Below, piece by piece: positions 55,983 through 64,000 of a DNA stretch of 64,000 bases. Below the pieces are notes generated by a model. It made no database searches. It was given only the letters and a program-made list of their open reading frames with translations, and was not told the DNA's origin. Positions within the stretch are counted from its first letter, which is position 1; every line of letters begins with the position of its first letter. Both the position numbers and the translations under genes were made by a program. This stretch comes from Hydrangea macrophylla (lineage: Eukaryota > Streptophyta > Magnoliopsida > Cornales > Hydrangeaceae), in NCBI GenBank assembly GCA_033977485.1, contig CM066991.1:130219999-130283998 (forward strand). Reading direction: 5' to 3'.

Positions 55983-57030
55983 GGTATGAGACCCTCCAGC
56001 GGCATCCTATTCACTACTCGGCATCAGAATCCATCATCAGAACGACGTCCTATTCCATCACAAGCACCAGGTATAAGACCCTCCAGCGGCATCCTATTCA
56101 CTACTCGGCGTCAGAATTCATCATCAGAATTGGGAATGAGTCCGTCAAGTGGCGTCCCGTCTACAGCTTCAGCACAGGAATGAGTCCGTCAAGGGGCATC
56201 CTGTTCACAAATCTCACTATTGGGAATGAGTCCGTCAAGTGGCATCCCGTTTACATCTTCAGCACATGAATGAGTCCGTCAAGGGGCATCCTGTTCACAA
56301 ATCTCACTATTGGGAATGAGTCCGTCAAGTGGCGTCCCAATCACATCTCAAGCTCAGGAGTGAGTCCATCAAGGGGCATCCTATTCACAATTGGGAATGA
56401 GTCCGTCAAGTGGCATCCCGTTTACATCTTCAGCACAGGAGTGAGTCCGTCAAGGGGCATCCTGTTCACAAATCTTACTATTGGGAATGAGTCCGTCAAG
56501 TGGCGTCCCAATCACATCTCAAGCTCAGGAGTGAGTCCGTCAAGGGGCATCCTATTCACAATTGGGAATGAGTCCGTCAAGTGGCATCCCGTTTACATCT
56601 TCAGCACAGGAGTGAGTCCGTCAAGGGGCATCCTGTTCACAAATCTCACTATTGGGAATGAGTCCGTCAAGTGGCATCCCGTTTACATCTTCAGCACATG
56701 AGTGAGTCCGTCAAGGGGCATCCTGTTCACAAATCTCACTATTGGGAATGAGTCCGTCAAGTGGCATCCCGTTCATATCTTCAGCTCAGGAGTGAGTCCG
56801 TCAAGAGGCACCCTATTCATAACCTTACTATTAGGAGTGAGTCCGTCAAGAGGCATCCTGTTCACAATCTCACTATCAGGAATGAGTCCGTCAAGAGGCG
56901 TCCTATTCACATTATCTATCATCGGAATTAGGAGTAAATCCGTCAAGTGGTATCCTATTCACACTATCAATCATCAAAATCAGGAGTGAGTCCGTCAAGG
57001 GGCATTCTGTTCATATCACCTACCATTAGG
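55983..57030 (+). repeat. Main tandem array, ~45-bp half-units (about 20 copies)
   Basis: About twenty copies of a GARTGAGTCCGTCAAGKGGC core alternate between two variants, giving a ~90-bp higher-order unit (56122-57020). Two earlier diverged units read 'gagaccctccagcggcatcc'. The long open frames across it are repeat-derived. Such 3'-region arrays are known in plant Tat-lineage elements and can seed satellite DNA. Confidence 0.9.
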
Positions 57031-57094
57031 TATAAGTCCCTTAAACGACAATCAACTTACATCGGCATCAAGCATCAGGTATTTCTCTTACCCT

Positions 57095-57480
57095 CAAACA
57101 TTCACAGCAATCACGCCCCCACGTGGCATTTTGCTCCCCTATCCCACAGCAATCACGCCCCACGTGGCATTTTGCTGTCCTATCCCACAGCAATCACGCC
57201 TCACATGTCATTTTGCTCTCTCATACTCCCAGCAGTCACGCATATCACATTCTGTTGGACCTTATCACCACGGCAATTACCCGTATCGGACTTTGCTATT
57301 CTCGTCTCTTATATTCAAGGCAATCACGAGAATCGCATTTTGCCACTCTACAACTTCACAGCAATCACGCCCCGACGCGGCATTTTGCTCTCTTATTTCA
57401 CAGCGATCGCGCCCCACGTGGCATTTCGCTATCTCACACACAGCAATCACGCCCCGACGTGGCATTTTGCTCTCTCGTCT
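57095..57480 (+). repeat. Second tandem array, ~42-bp units (about ten copies)
   Basis: Units based on 'cagcaatcacgccccacgtg' followed by 'gcattttgctctc'. Some units contain CACGTG. Copies diverge at the flanks (tcacatgtcat, cgacgtggcat). Confidence 0.85.
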
Positions 57481-57513
57481 CACACTTTTCATCACTTTTG
57501 CTTCGTCAAAGAA

Positions 57514-58183
57514 TGAACTACGCTCGGTCTGATTCTCCCGACGGGAGATACGTAGGCAGCTCTAAGAGCTCGACCATACCCTTACTTCCGGCTCGACGTG
57601 GCGTCCACTAGCATGCCTTCGAATCGGCAAATTTTCAAAACTCGGCTCGACGTGGCATCCACTGGCATGCCTTCGAACCAACTCTTTTCAAAACTCGGCT
57701 CGACGTGGCATCCACTAGCATGCTTTCGAATCGACACTTTTAAAATACACTTCTCAATTTTCGGTTAGAATTCAAGATTACGCGGCTTCGCACTTCTTGA
57801 TTACACCAACTTTCTCCTTTGCTTCAAAACGGCAAATTTTTGTTCACCGAACGTGGTGTTCCCTATCTCGCCCAACGTGGCAGCTCTCACATTTGCTTCA
57901 AAACGGCAAACTTCTGTTCACCAAACGTGGTGTTCCCCCTCTCTCGCCCAACGTGGCATCCCTCATTTTGCTTCAAAATGGCAAAACATTCAAATTCTAA
58001 GTTCGTTACGAACTACGCCCGGTCTGATTCTCCCGACAGGAGATACGTAGGCAGCTTTTACGAAGCCCGACCACACCATCCGATCATTTTTCGTCCACCA
58101 AGGTACGTTCTCTTCTTGCCCTACGGCACTTGCACTCGAACTACGTCCGACCTGATTCTTCCTAACGGAGGATACGTAGGCAT
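57514..58183 (+). repeat. Three copies of a GAACTACG...GATACGTAGGC motif
   Basis: About 46 bp of conserved sequence at 57514-57560, 58010-58055 and 58138-58183, each followed by a variable short hairpin and then a CATAC-like end. A fourth copy lies in the LTR at 61842-61886. Spacing is irregular, so this is not a simple tandem array. Confidence 0.8.
57590..57985 (+). repeat. Third tandem set, GGCTCGACGTGGC and ACGTGGTGTTCCC units
   Basis: Three copies of 'ggctcgacgtggcatccact' plus 'gcatgccttcgaa' at about 57592, 57642 and 57693. Two to three copies follow of 'gcttcaaaacggcaaa...acgtggtgttccc' (57820-57985). Confidence 0.8.
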
Positions 58184-58302
58184 CTTGAACACTTTTCGAG
58201 ATCGGTCATACCATTGTACATATTTTCTCATGTTTTCAAAAGGATTCGGCAAAAATGGGTCGTCTCTCGAAATCTTTGTCCTGATTTGCTCCGCAAAACT
58301 TG

Positions 58303-58317
58303 ACAAAGAGGGGCAGC
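58303..58317 (+). other. Polypurine tract of Tat-like element
   Basis: ACAAAGAGGGGCAGC immediately precedes TGTAGACACCCC, the LTR start. It has the same GGGGCAGC end as the PPT of the gag-only elements. Confidence 0.8.
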
Positions 58318-58720
58318 TGTAGACACCCCATTTTTACCGTCCTTTAAAAAAAAATACAAAAAGAAGAAGTAAATAAAAAAAAGGAAAAAGAGAACTGACT
58401 CGTACAGGGGGCCCACCGGGCACGCAAATCGAGGAAAAGACCGAGAATCCATCGGGGATGCCAACAAAGGTTTTTAATGGCCATTCTAGGTCATTCAGAG
58501 TCATCAATCATACGGAAGTTCAAAAACGGCGGTCGCCGCTCAGCGCGGGTCCCGAATCGGCTAACCGGGAGGTTAGAAAATGAGTCAGAATCAAGACCGG
58601 GGCAAGTGAAGGCGAGTCAAAATGGCCGTAAGCCAAAGAAAGCATGGAAATGACTTCTGGGAAAGGAAAATGGGTCCGGACGGGCAATCAGAGGAAAAAG
58701 CGGTGGCCTGTTGGCTTTTA

Positions 58721-59230
58721 CAGTCCAGAATCAGCACAAGGAAGGGCAAAACGGTCAATTTTGAGCCCGGGAGCAGAGATCATCGATCCGACTGTATGGG
58801 GTGGAAGGTAATCTCAATACAAGCACGAAGAACTTTGAATCGGTCAGATCCGACGGTCGGATCAAAAGATATGGGTAACCCTAATTCCACAGTCCAGGAT
58901 CAGCACAGGAAAGGGCAAAATGGTCATCTTCTGTGCCCGGGCATAGAGATCATCGATCCGACTATACGGGGCTGAAGGTAATATCAATACAAGAATAAAG
59001 AACTTCAAATCAGTCAGATTCGACGGTCGGATCACGAGATATCAATAACCCTAATTTTGCAGTCCAAGACCAGCAGAGGGAGGGGCAAAACGGTCAATTT
59101 TGAGCCCGGGAGTAGAAATCGCCGATCCGACCGTGGGGATTTGTCGGTAAAGCTAAATGAAGACTAAATATTTTCGAATCGCTCAAATCGGACGGCCGGA
59201 TGGAAAAAACAAGCTTCGGAAGACCGAACG
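58721..59230 (+). repeat. Three ~169-bp tandem units in the U3 of the Tat-like LTR
   Basis: Each unit starts CAGTCCARRAYCAGCA and includes 'gatcatcgatccgac'-type and 'gacggtcgga' text. They lie upstream of the TATA box, so they may act as a promoter-proximal enhancer repeat. Confidence 0.8.
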
Positions 59231-59300
59231 GCCAAGATCGGGAGTTGTAGGGATCCGAAATGCGTCCCGTTCGCACCGGATCCTACCCAACCCAAAAGAC

Positions 59301-59310
59301 TCTATAAATA
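59301..59310 (+). promoter_or_regulatory. TATA box of Tat-like LTR
   Basis: TCTATAAATAG about 985 bp into the LTR, followed about 40 bp later by 'aagctctctccaagctc', a CT-rich start-like region. Confidence 0.7.
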
Positions 59311-59978
59311 GAGCCCCTTGGGTGCTGCACAAAGAGGAAGCTCTCTCCAAGCTCAAAAGAAGCTCTCTCCCTCTCTCCACCATTGTTATCTTCTCCAAAG
59401 CTCCAAAAAACTCAAAAAAATCACCACCATCTCCATCACCACTCCAAGCCCAAAACTAAGACCACCACCACCTCTGTAAATCATTTACCCACAAATACCC
59501 AAAGTTTCAGATCCTAAGGATCCTCCAAAGTACCAGAAATCAGCCCCGAACCACCCAACCGGTCACCGGAATTGCAGATTCTGAAAAACACCCAAACGGA
59601 GCCTTAGACTGCATTTCTGTGTCTCACCACCCATACCGTTGGCTTCGTATCGAAAAAACCCATCGATCCATCTTTTCAGATCCTCCTAAGGAGGTCCACA
59701 GCCTCCTCACGCGCCGCCAAAGCCAGGCACGCGCCGCCGCTAGATTCCGGCCCCTCCGCCGCCGTCCACGGCCACATTCAGACCACCGCACCACCACCAC
59801 CAGCATCGTCTCCCCCAGACGATCAAGATCGCGGTCGTCCGGAGCCTAACGGCCACCGTACACCACCGCACGCGCTAACACGCGCCACAAGCCACCAACC
59901 CGCCTTGCCCACGCGCAGCCACACAGTCACTGCTGAGTCAGCGCTGACTCAGCAGTTGACCAGCCAATCCCACACTGA

Positions 59979-60313
59979 CACGTGGCAAGAACGCTGAGTC
60001 AGGAGTCCAGTCAGCATGCCACGTGTCTGCCACGCCATCACAATGCCAGCGTTGACAAACCAATCAGAAGTTGACACGTGTCACTGAAAGCCATGTGTCA
60101 TGCCACGTGTCATGCCACGTCAACTGCCACGTCACTTGGTCAACCAACCATAGGCTGCCACGTGTCACTAGCTGCCACGTCATCAAGACACGTGTCATAC
60201 CACGTCACCTACCACATCATCGCCCCATCAGCTTTGACCAGCAAATCAGAAGGCGCCACGTGTCACTGACTGCTGACGCGGCGCTGACTCAGCCGCCACG
60301 TGTCTGCCACGTG
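59979..60313. promoter_or_regulatory. Cluster of nine CACGTG (G-box) hexamers
   Basis: CACGTG at 59979, 60020, 60075, 60104, 60159, 60189, 60257, 60297 and 60308 (start positions), most within GCCACGTGTC or GACACGTGTC. Several CACGTC variants lie between. G-boxes bind plant bZIP and bHLH factors. These lie about 0.7-1.0 kb downstream of the TATA box, in the presumed leader. Confidence 0.75.
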
Positions 60314-60764
60314 GAAGTGAGCCCCACTTTGACTTTTTTGCCATTTTCGAGGCTTCCGGACCCGATTTTCGACGTTCCGACACTCAGTCCTAGCTAATTT
60401 GGCCATTCCGGACGCACCCGTATGCTCAGAATTGCAAAATTCCACCGTTTGAAGCAGTTTCTCCATTTTCAAGCTCATTTCTGCTTAAACCGGCCAGTTT
60501 GGCGCCGGTCGGTCCCGCCCGAAATCTGCCCGGACTGATTTCGCTCCAACTTATACCATTTTGGGGGGTTTTCGGCCGTTCCGGACTCACCGGTGACCTC
60601 CGTTTGGGCCTGTTTCAAGCCGAAATTCAACTTGGGCCCCGTTTAGCTATTTCCGAGCCGTTTTCTCAAGGTAAAGGGCCGTTTTCTTTTATTCTTTATA
60701 CCGAATCTGCTGTAAATGTAATAAATAAAAAATTATAATAATAATTTTTTTACTTAAACTAATA

Positions 60765-61710
60765 TGGTCGGCTTCGTCCGCCAATACTTGACCCTCTCCA
60801 TTGTGAACTGGCTAGCTCCTAGTTCACTTGATTTTCCGGTAGGCCGGATCTAACAATTTGTACGGTCGGTTCGCCGCCAATATTTGATTCTAACTACGGT
60901 CGGTTCGCCGCCAATACTTGATTCTAACTACGGTCGGTTCGCCGCCAATACTTGACCCTTACCATTGTGAACTGGCTAGCTCCTAGTTCACTTGATTTTC
61001 CGGTAGGCCGGATCTACTTATTGTACATTCTTATATTTTGTCTTTCATTAATGTCAATATTTCTGTGCTTACTACCTCTTTCAATGTACATAATCACTGT
61101 AAAAAAAAATCATACATTCACTATGCTGTAAATCCTCAAATCAACTCAAAACGGGTGCCGACCCTTACTTCCGGTAACTTTCAAAAATCTTTCTTTCAAA
61201 ATGAACACTTCAAGTTATCCCGTTGTTCAATAACGCCGATAATATGAATGTTCAAATTCAAAACGGGCGCCGACCCTTACTTCCGGTAACTTTCAAAAAC
61301 CTTTCTTTCAAAATGAACATTTCAAGTTATCCCGTTGTTCAATAACGCCGATAATATGAATGTTCAAAACGGGCACCGACCCTTACTTCCGGTATTCAAA
61401 TCCTTTCTAAAACCGAACATTTCGATTAGTTACGTTGTTCAATAACGTTAACGACTTGAATGTTCGAGACTCAAACGGGCACCGACCCTTACTTCCGGTA
61501 TTCAAATCCTTTCTAAAATCGAACATTTCGATTAGTTACGTTGTTCAATAACGTTAACGACTTGAATGTTCGAGACTCAAACGGGCACCGACCCTTACTT
61601 CCGGTAACCTTTTTTCAAAACCGAACATTTCGATTAGTTACGTTGTTCAATAACGTTAACGACTTGAAAGTTCGAGACTCAAATGGGCACCGACCCTTAC
61701 TTCCGGCACA
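60765..61710 (+). repeat. Tandem repeats in the 3' half of the Tat-like LTR
   Basis: First block: three to four ~40-bp units GGTCGGTTCGCCGCCAATA, bracketed by two copies of a 60-bp 'ttgtgaactggctagctcct' segment. Second block: five to six ~105-bp units with 'accgacccttacttccgg', 'gaacatttcgattag' and 'ttgttcaataacg'. Confidence 0.85.
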
Positions 61711-62319
61711 TAATCAAGGTTAAAGTCTAGGACTCGATTACGGTGATCGACGTCCTAGCTACACCGACTTTTCAAAGACACTATAACACACGAGCCCGGT
61801 CAAACGCGACCAAAAAATTTCAAAAAATAAATAACAAGTTAGAGCTACGTTTGGCCTGATTCTCAACCCGAGATACGTATGCAACCCCCAAAAGGGTGCG
61901 GCCATAACTTTTCATCTTTTTTCTTTTTTGTAAATTCTTATTCTTTTATCTTTATGCCCTGTTATCATGAAAATCGCCAATTTGGCAACCATACTTCGTC
62001 ATGGATGTTCGAGGGTGCTTAATACCTTCCCTCGACATAACCGAGTCCACGAACCCCTTTCTAAATCTCTGGTTTACTTGTCAAAAAGCATAGGCCCACT
62101 TTCCCAAACTGTAAAAATATAAAGATATGTTTCCGTATCTTTATCGGGATCCTAACACCCGTACAAAGTTAGGTGGCGACTCTGAAAAATCTACTTGGCC
62201 TATTTTTCAAAATAAAAATACCTCTCCCACATTCCTCTTTTTCCATTTTTTAAAAAAAAAACACTCTTATATATATATATTCGAAAAACCCTTTTTTTTT
62301 CCCGTCGCGGTGCGACAGC

Positions 62320-62337
62320 TGGCGACTCTGCTGGGGA
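62320..62337 (+). other. Primer-binding site of Tat-like element
   Basis: TGGCGACTCTGCTGGGGA lies 2 bp after the LTR end. This string is characteristic of Tat/Ogre-group primer sites (recalled as tRNA-Arg type; not checked). Confidence 0.75.
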
Positions 62338-64000
62338 CTAACCTAAGAGGACTCAAGCCATTACTTTGGCGATCTTCATACTTACGGGGCATTTTCTTTT
62401 ACTAATTTTTTCTTTCTTTTTTAGTCTTGTAAGTATTTTGCTTGCACAGGATTTGCGGCCAATGCCAAAAAATAAATTGCAAGGCCAATGCCAACTTTAT
62501 TTTGCTCAAGCATTATCACGCACACTACACATTGAGCATGTTCATAACCCGGTTCCGAGGAACCACCCTTAAGATTAGATAGGGAGTTGAGTAGGTGGCG
62601 TGGCCGTTGCGGTGTTACCGTCGGTACCAGCACTGAAATTCTCCCGCTCGAACCACCAACCTGAGAAGGTGCTCCGGCGCTGGAGGTTTGAAGGTTTGGG
62701 GACCGGACCCGATTTAAGTCTACATTAGACGTCAACCTCTCCACATAGTCACATTTTTACACGTGCATTCAAAACCTTTCAAAATACGAAACGGCGCCGA
62801 AGGGATGCCCATTCTCACTTATCCTCTCCTTACATTTTAACAAGGATGGATACACTTTTTCAAAAAAAAAACTAAAAAACGGCGCCGGAAGGCTGCCAGA
62901 CTTTTTCCCAACTCGTTCTCACCTTTTAAAGCAAGAATAAAACTTCCCAAGGACAAATCCACTTTTCAAAGACATTTGGTGACGCCGAAAGGCTATCCAG
63001 ATTCACCTCATACCTTGGGAACACACATCACACTGGGGCACTACTCTCCCATCTCTAACGAGTCACTGGGAGAAGAATCCCCATTTCTTTCCTTTGAAGC
63101 GACTTACTACCTATACTTCTTCCAACCTTCGCTACAGGTACACTTCTGACAGAGGTCAACATGGGAAGCCTCTACACGCTCAGCCTACTCCCTGCATCAC
63201 CAACTTCTCCACGGATGGAAAAAAAAAAAAAAACTTTGAATGGACAACCAGTCCAAACAACTCCGAATTCCGACTCCAAACATGTTCAAGCGTCAAACCT
63301 GAGCAGGATCGGGTGACAAAACCGAGGAGATCAAATCCGAGCAGTACCAGTGCATTTGTGATTGTTCAAACCCTCAAGCTGCTGAACCAATAGGCACACT
63401 TCTACCCATATACACCCACAAGCTCTGGCCATGCCTAAAACGATTCTCGTGAAGGACCAACGCTCAACCCACTATCTCGAAACATTACTTCTCATCATAT
63501 GCCACACAGGGGCAGTTTCTCCATACTATAGAATTTATGCTTTGTCTGCTTTGCATAAGTACATACTTTCAAATAAAAAAAAAAAAACACAAAAACAAAA
63601 CTCATTCTTTGCATCATTCAATAAATGTCATCTGCTCTCATTCCTTAAATCTCATGAGTATGTTGGATATGACTGTCTTACTGCTTGTTGAATACGACGT
63701 AGACATCGTACGAGACTTTCGGACGTAACAAAGCTTTGTTCGATTCTACCTGAAAGTACGATCAACACAAGGTCATGCCGAGAAAAGACTCAAGTTCATA
63801 AATTGGCCATTTCATCCATTGACAATGCTCACTATCTCAACCCAAATCAGATGACAAAAGTGCACTCAGTGCATATTCACAACCGCTTAATGTCATCCAA
63901 GTACATAAGGACAGAGCAAACAGACGACGGGCATGTAGGGACCAGAACACCTCAGTCCATTCTCATGATCATGACATACATCGACTGGGGCAGTCTTTGT
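62338..64000 (+). mobile_element. Second Tat-like internal region, running off the window
   Basis: 365 bp of leader after the PBS, then, from 62703, sequence nearly identical to 53361-54665, so unit spacing is about 9.34 kb. The window therefore holds internal-LTR-internal, consistent with a tandem LTR-int-LTR-int-LTR array from unequal recombination. A second LTR is expected at about 67.6 kb, outside the window. No coding domain is recognised. Confidence 0.75.

Larger units (their letters stand above)
53361..58317 (+). mobile_element. Tat/Ogre-like element, internal region, 5'-truncated copy
   Basis: This 4.96 kb region is non-coding. It ends in a PPT (ACAAAGAGGGGCAGC) directly before the LTR at 58318. 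From 53361 to 54665 it is almost identical to 62703-64000. By eye the differences are A-run lengths and a couple of substitutions. Its left edge at 53361 adjoins unrelated sequence, so the first ~385 bp of internal sequence and the 5' LTR are missing. No gag or pol motif is found: a non-autonomous member, classed Tat/Ogre-like from its PBS and LTR text. Open frames of about 60-100 codons repeated in both copies have no recognisable domain. Confidence 0.75.
58318..62317 (+). repeat. LTR of Tat/Ogre-like element (4.0 kb)
   Basis: It starts TGTAGACACCCC after a PPT and ends GGTGCGACA, 2 bp before a PBS starting TGGCGACTCTGCTGGGGA. It contains three ~169-bp tandem units (58721, 58890, 59060) and a TATA box (59301-59310). 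A transcribed G-box-rich stretch (59979-60313) follows, then GGTCGGTTCGCCGCCAAT repeats (about 60765-60955) and five to six ~105-bp units around 'accgacccttacttccggta' (61155-61710). Near the end, 'gagggtgcttaataccttccc' recalls Tat/Ogre LTRs. No coding region. Length and structure are typical of a large-LTR gypsy family; lineage from recall only. Confidence 0.85.

Noticed and set aside
55983..57480. CRISPR-like regular repeats
   Set aside because: Units are adjacent and diverged with no unique spacers, and the context is a plant retroelement.
56270..57516. Long open frames in the 3' tandem array
   Set aside because: The frames come from repeats whose unit length is close to a multiple of three; the peptides are pure repeat with no known domain.

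Overview
This window looks like gene-free, repeat-dense nuclear DNA of a flowering plant, probably a eudicot with a large genome. I found no host gene, tRNA or rRNA gene. Almost everything I can name is a plant LTR retrotransposon or a small DNA transposon (MITE). The evidence is target-site duplications (TSDs), primer-binding sites (PBS), polypurine tracts (PPT), and gag or pol remnants. The organism is inferred only from these repeat families.

Layout. 1-4850: AT-rich DNA with Stowaway-like and other MITEs, microsatellites and an old duplicated fragment. 4851-23822: a nest of gypsy-type LTR elements, here called families A to D, with ~2.1-2.3 kb LTRs. D LTR (minus, 4851-8862) is interrupted by an A solo LTR (5901-7974). 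C LTR (minus, 8863-23822) is interrupted by a B element (plus, 10092-22719). The B 3' LTR is in turn interrupted by a complete A element (plus, 13264-21764, TSD AGGTC). 23823-33760: MITEs and two inverted copies of a gag-only non-autonomous LTR element (24817-28476 minus; 29133-32795 plus), each with an unbroken 463-codon gag. 33761-36134: solo LTR of a fifth family (F). 36390-41205: a degenerate Ty1/copia element that lost its 5' end. 41206-47008: AT-rich DNA, a SINE-like unit, MITEs, and a B solo LTR inserted in a MITE terminal repeat. 47700-50800: a decayed LTR-like block. 51300-53360: a hAT-like element, GGTGG minisatellites and a GA microsatellite. 53361-64000: a young Tat/Ogre-like non-coding element in tandem (internal region, 4.0 kb LTR, internal region again), full of tandem repeats.

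How the parts work together. Only the two gag genes look translatable. The gag-only elements, the Tat-like unit and the solo LTRs would need proteins from elsewhere to move. The broken integrase and reverse-transcriptase reading frames of the A and copia elements could not supply them.

Most interesting observations. (1) All LTRs of families A-D carry a matched splice donor and acceptor defining a predicted 616-679 nt intron in the LTR leader, and family F has a similar pair. (2) Arrays of the palindrome CAGTCGACTG lie between that acceptor and the LTR 3' end. (3) Six 18-nt hairpins with compensatory stem changes lie downstream of the A element PBS. (4) A four-copy motif plus variable hairpin occurs in the Tat-like element, which also has nine CACGTG boxes in its LTR. 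All are by-eye readings; no alignment or database search was run.
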